Counted from the first letter of the stretch, positions 29,393 to 37,470 are shown. The stretch: 44,715 bases of DNA from DATEEW01 sp035273665 (GCA_035273665.1 DATEOW010000166.1:1-44715); one strand, 5' to 3'. Program-made: numbers and translations. Notes: generated by a model from the sequence alone, not told the origin.

Positions 29393-30451
29393 CTAAGCCT
29401 TTGTTTGATCTAGAGGCAATACAATGCGGAACAGGGTACGTCCAGGCTCGCTCTGACATTCGATCAAGCCCTGGTGGTGCTGCACATAGGTTTGCGCGAG
29501 AGTGAGGCCCAAGCCGGTGCCGCCTTCTCTGCCGGAAACGAGCGGATAGAAAATTCGATCGCTCAACTCTTCAGGCACGCCCGGGCCGTTATCAATGATT
29601 TGCAGCTCGACGGCCAAGCGGTGTGTCCGCTTGGCTATGGTGACAAAGCGCGCAGCGCGCGTGCGAAGCTGAATTTTTCCGTTGGTTTGTGCGCGCAAAG
29701 CTTGGGCGGCGTTACGAACGATATTCAAAACAACTTGAATGAGCTGTTCGCGATCACCCCTAATGTCAGGAAGGCTCGTGTCGTAGTCACGCCAGAAGCT
29801 GATGCCGCCGGGAAACTCAGCAAGGATCAAACTGCGAACACGCTCACAAACTTCATGAACATTGACCGGGCCCATATGCGGCGGCCGATGCGGCGTCAGT
29901 AGCCGATCCATAAGAACTTGGAGGCGATCGGCTTCCTTGATGATCACTTGGGTGTATTCGCGCAAATCGGCACGCTCAAGTTCCCCCTCCAGCAGTTGGG
30001 CGGAACCGCGCAGGCCTCCGAGCGGATTCTTGATCTCGTGCGCCAGATTACGAATTAACTCCCGGTTCGCTTCATGCTGTTGTAGGAGATTCGCTTCGCG
30101 TTCGACTCGAAGGTGTTGATCGATGGAACGTAATTCGAGCAATAAACCTTGCAGGGGTGATTCGATCGGCGTGACAAGGACGTTCAGATGCACGGCATCC
30201 TGTCCCGCACGGGTGAGGCTCATCGACTGATCCCAAAACCCCCAATGCGAGGCCTTTGCCTGCTCCAGTTTTTCAACCAGATCGCCGGCATTGGTAAAAA
30301 TATCGTTGATGTGTTGCGTGAGCATGCTGCGGCTGGCGCTCTGCAGCATGTGCTCCACCGCCGGATTCGCATAACGGACGCGCAGATCTTCGTCCAAGAC
30401 CAGCACGGCGGTAGCGAGAAGATCGAGTCCGACGAAGGCCGATGCATTCAT
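29393..30451 (-). CDS. ntrB: nitrogen regulation sensor kinase NtrB
   Basis: Cytosolic histidine kinase that phosphorylates NtrC under nitrogen limitation and is controlled by PII. The 352-residue protein has a PAS domain at about 8-110 (VLDEDLRVRYANPAVEHML), the phosphoacceptor His138 in NLAHEIKNPLGGLRG, and ATPase boxes with VVLNIVRNAAQAL (N box), IIDNGPGVP (G1) and GREGGTGLGLTLAQ (G2). No transmembrane segment is visible, as expected. ntrC starts 2 bp downstream and the two are surely cotranscribed. Confidence 0.96.
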   Translation of the reverse strand: MNASAFVGLDLLATAVLVLDEDLRVRYANPAVEHMLQSASRSMLTQHINDIFTNAGDLVEKLEQAKASHWGFWDQSMSLTRAGQDAVHLNVLVTPIESPLQGLLLELRSIDQHLRVEREANLLQQHEANRELIRNLAHEIKNPLGGLRGSAQLLEGELERADLREYTQVIIKEADRLQVLMDRLLTPHRPPHMGPVNVHEVCERVRSLILAEFPGGISFWRDYDTSLPDIRGDREQLIQVVLNIVRNAAQALRAQTNGKIQLRTRAARFVTIAKRTHRLAVELQIIDNGPGVPEELSDRIFYPLVSGREGGTGLGLTLAQTYVQHHQGLIECQSEPGRTLFRIVLPLDQTKA

Positions 30452-30485
30452 ACCGGCCCCCGAGCGGGACCGGCGTGCCGCATGG

Positions 30486-30962
30486 TTACTTGATGTTGCC
30501 GAGCTCTTTTTTCAGCGCTTCGACGTTCTTTTCGTGTTCCGCGACCGCTTCCTTGTGAGGTTGAAGCCGGTCCAGTACGCGCTGATAGTTTTTCTCGTTG
30601 CCAAGACGGACGCTTTCCTCTTCTTGCAGTTTGGCTTTCGCATCCGAAAGTTTCTGCTGCTCTTCGCTCAGTTCTTCTTCCAGAATCTTGCGACGGCCAT
30701 CGTCGCGCGCACGCTGTGTCTCGCGGTCGACATTTGGATAGGAGGGATCGTTTTTTGCGGTTGAAGGCGGTTGCTTGTACGCCGGCACTACCGATACTTC
30801 TTTGTTCACCACATTGCAATTGCGGCCTTGTGCATCCGCTTTCACATTCGTGTATTGCGGGCGACCGTCCGGACCCACACATCGCCAAACGGTGCTTTGA
30901 GCCGAGGCGGCGGAAGCGATTGCGAGTGCACAAGCACCCAGAGTGAATTTCAACAGTCTCAT
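30486..30962 (-). CDS. exported DUF4124 coiled-coil protein
   Basis: The 158-residue protein has a signal peptide (MRLLKFTLGACALAIASAASAQ), a short DUF4124 module (TVWRCVGPDGRPQYTNVKADAQGRNCNVV) with two Cys that could form a disulfide, then a charged helical coiled coil from about 78 to the end, rich in Glu, Lys and Gln. Its role is unknown; it lies between glnA and ntrB on the same strand. Upstream in-frame ATG (30968) and GTG (30971) starts exist, and none has a clear ribosome site. A second DUF4124 protein, linked to glutaredoxin, is at 25691. Confidence 0.82.
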   Translation of the reverse strand: MRLLKFTLGACALAIASAASAQSTVWRCVGPDGRPQYTNVKADAQGRNCNVVNKEVSVVPAYKQPPSTAKNDPSYPNVDRETQRARDDGRRKILEEELSEEQQKLSDAKAKLQEEESVRLGNEKNYQRVLDRLQPHKEAVAEHEKNVEALKKELGNIK

Positions 30963-31082
30963 GGCCATCACAGACGGAGTAAAGCGGCCTTGAGTCTATG
31001 CCAATCGAATAGCGAAAACCAAGCACTTTTACCCGCACAAGACCGTAGGACCAGTAGCGACGCGCAAAAGTGCGCAGCCGCT

Positions 31083-31110
31083 AAAAAAAAGGGGGGCGAA
31101 GCCCCCCTCT
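31083..31110 (-). terminator. rho-independent terminator after glnA
   Basis: On the minus strand GGGGGGC TTC GCCCCCC is followed by eight Ts. It starts about 30 bp after the glnA stop and is a textbook intrinsic terminator. Confidence 0.93.
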
Positions 31111-31140
31111 TCCGCTTGGAGAGTTAGAGGCAAATCGGTC

Positions 31141-32556
31141 TCACGAGCTGTAGTACATGTCGAACTCGACCGGATGTGTCGTCATGCGGAAACGGGTCAC
31201 CTCTTCCATCTTCAGGCCGATGTAAGCGTCGATCATGTCGTTGGTGAATACGCCCCCGCGGGTGAGAAACTCGCGGTCCTTGTCCAGCTCGTTCAACGCT
31301 TGATCCAAGGAGTGACACACTGTCGGGACCTTTGCAGCTTCCTCCGGCGGTAGGTCGTACAGGTTTTTATCGATGGGATCACCGGGGTGGATTTTGTTCT
31401 GCACACCGTCCAGCCCTGCCATCAGCAAGGCGGCGAAGGCCAAATAGGCGTTCGCGGTAGGGTCGGGGAAACGCACTTCCACACGACGACCCTTGGGATT
31501 CGCAACATAGGGGATACGGCAGGAGGCGGAACGGTTCCTCGCGGAGTAGGCCAAGTTGATCGGCGCTTCGAAGCCTGGCACGAGGCGTTTATAAGAGTTG
31601 GTGCCGGGGTTGGTAATTGCGTTCAGCGCTTTCGCATGTTTGATGACGCCGCCGATGTAATAGAGCGCGAAATCGGATAGGCCTGCATAGCCGTTGCCCG
31701 CAAACAGATTGTTGCCGTCCTTCCACACCGACATATGCACGTGCATACCGGAACCGTTGTCTCCTACGATCGGTTTCGGCATGAAAGTCGCGGTCTTGCC
31801 ATAAGCCTGCGCAACCATGTGAATCGTGTATTTCAGGATCTGATTCCAGTCGGCTCGCTTGACCAAGGAGTTGAACCGGGTCCCCAATTCGCACTGCCCC
31901 GCCGCGGCAACTTCATGGTGGACGACTTCCACTTCGACGCCTTGCGCTTCCAGGGCGAGCGACATCGCCTGGCGAATATCCTGAAGGGAGTCGACCGGGC
32001 CGACCGGGAAATAGCCCCCTTTAAGTCCGGGGCGGTGGCCAAGGTTGCCGCCCTCGAAGTCAATACCGGTAGACCAAGGCGCTTCTTCCGATTTGACTTT
32101 GACGAAGCTGCCGGACATGTCGATGCTCCAGGTCACACCGTCAAAAATGAAAAACTCGGGCTCCGGCCCGAAGTAGGCGGTGTCACCGATTCCGCTGGAT
32201 TTGAGATAGGCTTCAGCGCGCTTCGCAAGCGAACGTGGATCGCGATCGTAGCCTTTGCCCGTTGACGGTTCGATAACGTCGCAACTTACGTTCAGTGTGA
32301 TTTCATCGGTGAACGGATCGAGTCGCGCACTGTCCGGATCCGGATAGAGCAACATGTCGGAAGCCTCGATGCCTTTCCAGCCAGCGATCGAAGAGCCATC
32401 GAAGGGGTGACCGTCGTCGAATTTATCTTGCCCGAATTGTTTAACGGGAATTTGAACGTGTTGTTCTTTACCTTTGAAGTCGGTAAATCGAAGGTCGACG
32501 AATTTAACTTCCTTCTCTTTAATCAGCTTCAGTACGTCGGCGCCGGTCAGTGCCAT
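31141..32556 (-). CDS. glnA: glutamine synthetase, type I
   Basis: Central ammonia-assimilating enzyme that makes glutamine from glutamate, ammonia and ATP; it forms dodecamers. The 471-residue protein has the beta-grasp N-terminus (VKFVDLRFTDFKGKEQHVQIP), metal-binding GPEPEFFIFD, NGSGMHVHMS, the ATP-binding and Arg-rich NRSASCRIPYV, and the adenylylation site Tyr400 in NLYDLPPEEA, so GlnE control is expected. AGGAG lies seven bases before the ATG. The upstream region carries a sigma-54 promoter match and two NtrC-type sites, consistent with control by the neighbouring ntrBC. Confidence 0.98.
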   Translation of the reverse strand: MALTGADVLKLIKEKEVKFVDLRFTDFKGKEQHVQIPVKQFGQDKFDDGHPFDGSSIAGWKGIEASDMLLYPDPDSARLDPFTDEITLNVSCDVIEPSTGKGYDRDPRSLAKRAEAYLKSSGIGDTAYFGPEPEFFIFDGVTWSIDMSGSFVKVKSEEAPWSTGIDFEGGNLGHRPGLKGGYFPVGPVDSLQDIRQAMSLALEAQGVEVEVVHHEVAAAGQCELGTRFNSLVKRADWNQILKYTIHMVAQAYGKTATFMPKPIVGDNGSGMHVHMSVWKDGNNLFAGNGYAGLSDFALYYIGGVIKHAKALNAITNPGTNSYKRLVPGFEAPINLAYSARNRSASCRIPYVANPKGRRVEVRFPDPTANAYLAFAALLMAGLDGVQNKIHPGDPIDKNLYDLPPEEAAKVPTVCHSLDQALNELDKDREFLTRGGVFTNDMIDAYIGLKMEEVTRFRMTTHPVEFDMYYSS

Positions 32557-32564
32557 GCGATGCT

Positions 32565-32593
32565 CCTATTCGGATAGGCCCCTTAGGCGGGCC
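32565..32593 (-). promoter_or_regulatory. two overlapping hairpins in the glnA leader
   Basis: On the transcript, GGCCC pairs with GGGCC (32577-32581 with 32589-32593), and CCTAT pairs with ATAGG (32574-32578 with 32565-32569). The second arm of the latter hairpin includes part of the AGGAG ribosome site. The two stems share bases 32577-32578, so they cannot both form fully. Function is not known. Confidence 0.4.
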
Positions 32594-32622
32594 TTTGGTT
32601 GTAAAAAAAGCTCTCCCGCTTG

Positions 32623-32638
32623 TGCGAAAACTATGCCA
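32623..32638 (-). promoter_or_regulatory. sigma-54 promoter of glnA
   Basis: Minus-strand TGGCATAGTTTTCGCA matches the sigma-54 consensus TGGCACNNNNNTTGCW, with the invariant GG and GC at the right 10-bp spacing. Predicted transcription start is near 32612, giving a leader of about 55 bases. Confidence 0.8.
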
Positions 32639-32701
32639 CGCGGATACGGTACTTAAGCCTTTGTTCTGGGAAGTAAAAAGAGCAAATGGCCCAGAATTCG
32701 G

Positions 32702-32716
32702 GCACCAGTGTAGTGC
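32702..32716 (-). promoter_or_regulatory. NtrC-binding site 1 of glnA
   Basis: Minus-strand GCACTACACTGGTGC matches the NtrC dyad GCACCNNNNTGGTGC with one mismatch. Its centre is about 97 bp upstream of the predicted sigma-54 start, a usual enhancer distance. Confidence 0.8.
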
Positions 32717-32731
32717 TTACGGAAGAAATAT

Positions 32732-32746
32732 GCATCAAAGCGGTGC
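32732..32746 (-). promoter_or_regulatory. NtrC-binding site 2 of glnA
   Basis: Minus-strand GCACCGCTTTGATGC matches GCACCNNNNTGGTGC with one mismatch. Its centre is 30 bp from site 1, about three helical turns, so two NtrC dimers could bind the same DNA face. Confidence 0.75.
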
Positions 32747-32818
32747 GAAACGATGCGGCTGCTTCGGGGGCTGTGCCGTGGAGATTAAGACCTTGCACAA
32801 CTATCAGGAATCTAAGCT

Positions 32819-33274
32819 ATGGAAACGACTGAACAATTATTGGAGAAAGCCAGACGCGCAGGCCAAGAACAAGCCCTAGCCTATGCAGGCGCGCTGAGCC
32901 CGGCGAGTGCTTATTCGCTTTTGCAGTGCCAAAAAGACGCACGATTAGTGGACGTTAGAACGCGTGCGGAATGGGATTGGGTCGGCCATGTGCCCGACTC
33001 GGTGCATATCGAGTGGAACACTTGGCCAGCAGGCACACGCAACCCGGAATTCGAACGAGCCTTGTCAGAAGTGGCACCTAATAAGGATGCGCCTCTATTG
33101 TTCTTGTGCAGAAGCGGTGTGCGATCCCACGCCGCTGCGACCTTTGCCGCACAACTGGGCTATCGCAATGCGTTGAACATACTCGAAGGTTTCGAAGGAG
33201 AGAAGGATCCGGACGGGCACCGCAACAGTGTCAGCGGTTGGCGATTCCGCGGACTTCCTTGGACACAAAGCTGA
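32819..33274 (+). CDS. rhodanese-like sulfurtransferase
   Basis: The 151-residue single-domain rhodanese moves sulfane sulfur to a thiophilic acceptor through a cysteine persulfide. A helical N-terminus is followed by the domain with DVRTRAEWDWVGHVPDSVHI and the active-site loop CRSGVRS starting at Cys97, then LGYRNALNILEGFEGEKD. No signal peptide is visible. It runs away from glnA across the NtrC sites and is followed 129 bp later by cynS. Rhodaneses can turn cyanide into thiocyanate, so a link with cyanase in small nitrogen-sulfur compound turnover is plausible but unproven; many rhodaneses have other acceptors. Confidence 0.88.
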   Translation: METTEQLLEKARRAGQEQALAYAGALSPASAYSLLQCQKDARLVDVRTRAEWDWVGHVPDSVHIEWNTWPAGTRNPEFERALSEVAPNKDAPLLFLCRSGVRSHAAATFAAQLGYRNALNILEGFEGEKDPDGHRNSVSGWRFRGLPWTQS

Positions 33275-33403
33275 CGGGTTAGGCACTGCATCCTTCGCAG
33301 TCGTGCGAGGAGAAATTTGCGGCGCAAGGTGGCAACTCGCGTCTCAGTACGTCTGGCATGTTTGGTGCACAGGTTGGTCGTCTTCATACACGAAGAGACC
33401 AGC

Positions 33404-33904
33404 ATGGACATCTCCACTACTCAAGCGGTGCCGGTAGGCCCCACGGCTTACACAAGGCCGTTACGTCGCGAAGACGTTACGGAAATGATCGTCGCAGCCA
33501 AAATCAGACTCAAATTGAGTTGGCGCCAAATCGCCGAAGCGATCGGTCAAAGCAAGGAGTGGACGACCACCGCCTTGCTCGGTCAAATGAGAATGACCGA
33601 AGCGCAGGCCAGAATCGCCGGCGACCTATTTGGACTTCCCGAAGAAGCGGTTGGTTTACTGCAGGTCGTGCCCTATAAAGGTTCATTGCCCACGGTGGTG
33701 CCAACCGACCCGCTGATTTATCGTCTATATGAAATGGTGATGATTTACGGTCCGAGTATTAAAGAACTCATCCACGAAGAGTTCGGCGACGGCATCATGA
33801 GCGCGATCGATTTCGACATGGATTTGCAACGGGAGACGGATTCGAAAGGCGATCGTGTGCGGATCGTGCTCAGCGGAAAATATCTGGCCTACAAGACCTT
33901 CTAG
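33404..33904 (+). CDS. cynS: cyanate hydratase (cyanase)
   Basis: Cyanase converts cyanate and bicarbonate into carbamate and CO2; the carbamate then releases ammonia. The protein is 166 residues from the ATG at 33404. It has a helical N-terminal domain (KIRLKLSWRQIAEAIGQSKEWTTTALLGQ) and the catalytic domain with Arg107, Glu110 and Ser133 in IYRLYE and GIMSAIDF. These match E. coli R96, E99 and S122 at a constant offset of 11. The upstream extension to 33317 is unlikely. No cynR or cynT gene is adjacent; instead a rhodanese gene precedes it and glnA lies divergently beyond, so released ammonia could be assimilated. Confidence 0.95.
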   Translation: MDISTTQAVPVGPTAYTRPLRREDVTEMIVAAKIRLKLSWRQIAEAIGQSKEWTTTALLGQMRMTEAQARIAGDLFGLPEEAVGLLQVVPYKGSLPTVVPTDPLIYRLYEMVMIYGPSIKELIHEEFGDGIMSAIDFDMDLQRETDSKGDRVRIVLSGKYLAYKTF

Positions 33905-34000
33905 TAGGCAGCGCATGATGTAAGTGCAGTGCGCGCCAAAATGAGTAGCGAAACGCCGGCTACGGCTTCTCTACCTATCGCGCTCCGCTGGCTTTGTCGC

Positions 34001-34825
34001 TCAAGCGCGGGACCAATCCACCCATCCGCCATAAGCGGTGATGAGGACGATTAAACCGAAAACGATGCGATACCAAGCAAAAGGCCGAAAGTCGTGGTTA
34101 CCGACGTACCGTATAAGCCAGCGTACGCAGAGAAATGCCGATACAAACGAGGTCACCAACCCCACGGCAAAAGGCGGCAGATCGGAGAAAGAAAGGAGAT
34201 CGCGATGCTTGTACATATCATAGGCACCCGCTGCGATCAGCGTGGGGACGGCCAGAAAAAATGAAAATTCCGTGGCTGCTCGACGAGAAAGCCCCAACAG
34301 CATGCCACCGATAATCGTTGCGCCTGAACGCGAAGTGCCTGGTATCAGCGCGACAGCTTGCACCAAACCGACTTTGAGCGCGTCGAGCCAAGTCATATCG
34401 TCGACCGAGACGATATGAACACGACGTGTGCTGCGCTCGGCCCAAAAAATAACGAAACCCCCGACAATGAATGCCAGCGCAACAGGAACCGGCGCAAAAA
34501 GAAATGCCTTGATGAAGTCGCCAAAAAGCAGCCCCAACACGGCAATGGGCACGCAGCCAATAAAGAGGTTGAAAACGAAAAGACGCGAATGGGTATTCGC
34601 GAACAAGCCGACCGCGAGGCTCCAAAACCGAAGGCGGTATTCCCAGACAATCGCTAGCATTGCTCCGGTCTGAATGACCAGATTGAACATTTTGGTTTTG
34701 TCGTCATGCATTCCCAATAGATTGGCGGCCACGATGAGATGGCCGGTACTGGAAATGGGGAGAAACTCGGTGAGGCCTTCTACGATTCCGAGCAGGAAGG
34801 CTTTAAAAAGATATACGAAGTCCAT
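34001..34825 (-). CDS. uppP: undecaprenyl-diphosphatase
   Basis: Integral inner-membrane enzyme that recycles undecaprenyl diphosphate to the monophosphate lipid carrier for peptidoglycan and other polymers; overproduction confers bacitracin resistance. The 274-residue protein has about eight membrane segments, the conserved EGLTEFLPISSTGHLIV near residues 16-32 and the second catalytic motif PGTSRSGATIIGGMLLG near 160. Length is normal. It is monocistronic by appearance: cynS converges from one side, and the other side is a region without a clear gene. Confidence 0.95.
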   Translation of the reverse strand: MDFVYLFKAFLLGIVEGLTEFLPISSTGHLIVAANLLGMHDDKTKMFNLVIQTGAMLAIVWEYRLRFWSLAVGLFANTHSRLFVFNLFIGCVPIAVLGLLFGDFIKAFLFAPVPVALAFIVGGFVIFWAERSTRRVHIVSVDDMTWLDALKVGLVQAVALIPGTSRSGATIIGGMLLGLSRRAATEFSFFLAVPTLIAAGAYDMYKHRDLLSFSDLPPFAVGLVTSFVSAFLCVRWLIRYVGNHDFRPFAWYRIVFGLIVLITAYGGWVDWSRA

Positions 34826-35277
34826 GGCGGGCGCATTCTACCGCCCGCGTGTACGGTCTCAAACCTAAATCGGCTCAAGGACCGAGCAGAAGGCCTGAAC
34901 CCAAAATTGCGGCAGACCCTCGTAAAGACCATCGCGCATCATCGCCGGCTGCCGGATGAGTCGTTTTGCGTGTTTTTGCCAAAGCGTTTCGCCCTAGCGG
35001 TGACAAAGCGCTGGGGCCGGCAATGGCTTCGGCAGGCAGGTTGAATTCGGCCCATTCGTAACTATTTTCTTCGATTGCACTCATTACACACTCCGCTAGG
35101 TCTTCGATGCAGGTACGTGCAAAAGCGATACCTGGATGATCGACAAAGATGCGCCGAAGCTTAAATCCCAAATGTTGCGGAATTATAAAAATCCTGAGAA
35201 AACAAAAAGGCCGTGCGCAATTGCACGGCCTTTTTGTGGTCGAACTTAGATTGTGAATTTTTATTTTTTCAAAATCT
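34826..35277. other. 452-bp region between uppP and thiC without a confident gene
   Basis: Apart from the thiC terminator (35204-35235) I find no recognisable gene. A 98-codon minus-strand frame at 34875-35171 begins with TTG, shows no family motif and ends in a Gly/Leu-rich tail. An opposite-strand frame (34739-35044) overlaps uppP. Either may be noise or a decayed gene. Confidence 0.45.
35204..35235 (-). terminator. rho-independent terminator after thiC
   Basis: A 13-bp stem AAAAAGGCCGTGC / GCACGGCCTTTTT with a 6-base loop lies about 43 bp after the thiC stop. The A and T flanks allow termination in both directions. Confidence 0.93.
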
Positions 35278-37191
35278 TCAAGCCTTGGTGTAAAGCTCGC
35301 CGCCCTTCTTTACGAATTCGATTGCCTTGGCCTGCATGCCTTCGCTCAGTGCAGCTTCGTCTGATACGCCCTGCTTTGCGGCGTAGTCTCGAACATCCTG
35401 GGTGATCTTCATCGAGCAGAAATGCGGCCCGCACATGGAGCAGAAATGCGCAACCTTAGCGGAATCCTTCGGCAGCGTTTCGTCGTGAAAATCGCGCGCC
35501 TTGTCCGGATCGAGCCCAAGATTGAATTGGTCTTCCCAGCGAAATTCGAAACGCGCTTTGGACAAGGCGTTGTCACGAATCTGCGCGCCGGGATGGCCTT
35601 TGGCAAGATCTGCTGCATGCGCAGCAAGCTTGTAGGTGATGATGCCTTCCTTGACGTCGTCCTTATTGGGCAGCCCTAGGTGTTCCTTGGGGGTCACATA
35701 GCAAAGCATCGCCGTACCGTACCAGCCGATGGTGGCCGCACCGATGCCACTCGTAATGTGATCATAGCCAGGAGCGATGTCAGTAGTGAGCGGGCCCAGC
35801 GTATAAAACGGCGCTTCCTTGCACTGGTCGAGCTGCAGATCCATGTTCTCTTTAATGAGATGCATGGGTACATGCCCGGGACCCTCGATCATGACTTGTA
35901 CGTCGTGCTTCCATGCGATATCGGTCAATTCGCCGAGCGTTTTGAGCTCACCCAGTTGCGCCTCGTCGTTTGCGTCGTATATCGAGCCGGGACGCAGGCC
36001 GTCACCCAAGGAGAAGGCCACATCGTAGGCCTTCATGATTTCGCAGATGTCCTCGAAATGCGTGTAAAGGAAGCTTTCTTTGTGATGCGCCAGACACCAC
36101 TTCGCCATGATTGAGCCGCCACGCGAGACGATACCCGTCATGCGCTTCGCGGTAAGGGGAACATAACGCAGCAATACGCCCGCGTGAATGGTGAAGTAGT
36201 CGACGCCTTGCTCGGCTTGTTCAATTAAGGTGTCCTTGAAGATCTCCCAAGTGAGCTCTTCCGCTTTGCCGTTCACCTTTTCCAACGCCTGATAAATCGG
36301 GACGGTGCCAATCGGCACCGGTGAGTTACGCAGGATCCATTCTCGCGTTTCGTGGATGTTCTTCCCGGTAGACAGATCCATGACCGTGTCGCCGCCCCAA
36401 CGGATCGACCAAGTCATTTTTTCCACCTCTTCGCCGATTGACGAGGTGACAGCCGAATTGCCGATGTTGGCGTTGATCTTCACTAGGAAATTACGTCCGA
36501 TGATCATCGGCTCTGATTCGGGGTGATTGATGTTGTTAGGAATGATGGCCCGGCCTCGCGCGACTTCCGAGCGCACGAATTCCGGCGTGATCTCGTCCTG
36601 AATCGACGCGCCAAAATTCTGGCCGGGATGTTGCCGACCCATCATCTCGGCCAGTTTTGCGCCATTGGGCCCGCTGCTACGGACGCTCTCCAAATATTCC
36701 TTGCGCCGGAGGTTTTCGCGAATAGCGATGAACTCCATCTCCGGCGTAATGATGCCCTGACGCGCATAGTGCATTTGCGTAACGTTCTTGCCGGCCTTGG
36801 CGACGCGGGGGTTACGCTTTAGGTTGAAACGCAACTCGGCGAGTTTGGGATCATGCAGGCGCTCAACGCCATATTTTGAGGTTGGGCCGGGCAATTCTTC
36901 GGTGTCATTCCGCTCCAGAATCCAGTTCATGCGCAATGCCGGTAAGCCATTGCGAATGTCGATTTGGGCGGCCGGGTCCGTGTAAGGCCCGGAACAATCG
37001 TAGACATAGATGGGCGGATTCTTTTCAAAGCCCATCGACGCAGGTGTATCGGACTGCGTAATTTCGCGCATCGGCACACGAATGTCCGGCCGAGAGCCCT
37101 CGACATAGACTTTGCGCGAATTCGGCAGCGGCTTTACCGCGGCTTCGTCTACGTGTGCGGTTGCGGCGATGAATTTCGGATTGGCGTTCAT
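35278..37191 (-). CDS. thiC: phosphomethylpyrimidine synthase
   Basis: Radical SAM enzyme that rearranges 5-aminoimidazole ribotide to hydroxymethylpyrimidine phosphate in thiamine synthesis. The 637-residue protein has the long N-terminal domain (VYVEGSRPDIRVPMREI), the TIM-barrel segments (NANIGNSAVTSSIGEEVEK, FTIHAGVLLRYVP, SRGGSIMAKWCLAHHKE, IEGPGHVPMHLI) and the C-terminal [4Fe-4S] motif CxxCxxxxC at 584, 587 and 592. Length is typical. An AAGGAG site lies seven bases before the ATG. A TPP riboswitch precedes the gene, so thiamine pyrophosphate should repress it. Confidence 0.98.
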   Translation of the reverse strand: MNANPKFIAATAHVDEAAVKPLPNSRKVYVEGSRPDIRVPMREITQSDTPASMGFEKNPPIYVYDCSGPYTDPAAQIDIRNGLPALRMNWILERNDTEELPGPTSKYGVERLHDPKLAELRFNLKRNPRVAKAGKNVTQMHYARQGIITPEMEFIAIRENLRRKEYLESVRSSGPNGAKLAEMMGRQHPGQNFGASIQDEITPEFVRSEVARGRAIIPNNINHPESEPMIIGRNFLVKINANIGNSAVTSSIGEEVEKMTWSIRWGGDTVMDLSTGKNIHETREWILRNSPVPIGTVPIYQALEKVNGKAEELTWEIFKDTLIEQAEQGVDYFTIHAGVLLRYVPLTAKRMTGIVSRGGSIMAKWCLAHHKESFLYTHFEDICEIMKAYDVAFSLGDGLRPGSIYDANDEAQLGELKTLGELTDIAWKHDVQVMIEGPGHVPMHLIKENMDLQLDQCKEAPFYTLGPLTTDIAPGYDHITSGIGAATIGWYGTAMLCYVTPKEHLGLPNKDDVKEGIITYKLAAHAADLAKGHPGAQIRDNALSKARFEFRWEDQFNLGLDPDKARDFHDETLPKDSAKVAHFCSMCGPHFCSMKITQDVRDYAAKQGVSDEAALSEGMQAKAIEFVKKGGELYTKA

Positions 37192-37257
37192 TGACTCGCT
37201 CCTTTGAGTATTCGCCTGACAAAAGCGCGGGGGAACGAGACGGGCATGATGATCCGA

Positions 37258-37345
37258 CTCTTCCCTGCGGCGGCATTATCCGCATCAGGTTCCAAGGGTT
37301 TTTCTCACCCGAGCGGCGCAAATACGCCGTCCAGGACCCCTAGGT
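37258..37345 (-). promoter_or_regulatory. TPP riboswitch (THI element) of thiC
   Basis: On the minus strand the conserved parts occur in order: GGGGTCCTGGACGGCG, then GGGTGAGAAAAACCC with the TGAGA core, then TTGGAACCTGATGCGGATAA, then TGCCGCCGCAGGGAA. These match the TPP aptamer signatures (UGAGA, ACC-CUUGAACCUGA, GGAUAAUGCC, AGGGA). The 3' end is about 66 bp before the thiC ATG, leaving room for an expression platform. Confidence 0.93.
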
Positions 37346-37419
37346 CAGTGGACCGAAAATACTCCAAAGCGCGAGGGGATTCAATGATGGGCCTAAAGTT
37401 TTTCCCCTCACGTCAGTTT

Positions 37420-37437
37420 TGTAAGCGTGCACTTACA
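37420..37437. promoter_or_regulatory. candidate operator for the TetR-family regulator
   Basis: TGTAAG CGTGCA CTTACA is a perfect 6-bp inverted repeat with a 6-bp spacer, resembling AcrR/TtgR-type operators. It lies 78-95 bp before the regulator gene, upstream of its candidate promoter and near the far end of the thiC leader region. Confidence 0.55.
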
Positions 37438-37470
37438 TACAAGAATCTACTGCGATGTCAGAAATATTAA

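Noticed and set aside
32747..32818. A plus-strand sigma-54 promoter for the rhodanese-cynS genes
   Set aside because: The GG and GC elements near 32790-32812 are three bases too far apart for sigma-54; no correctly spaced pair was found.
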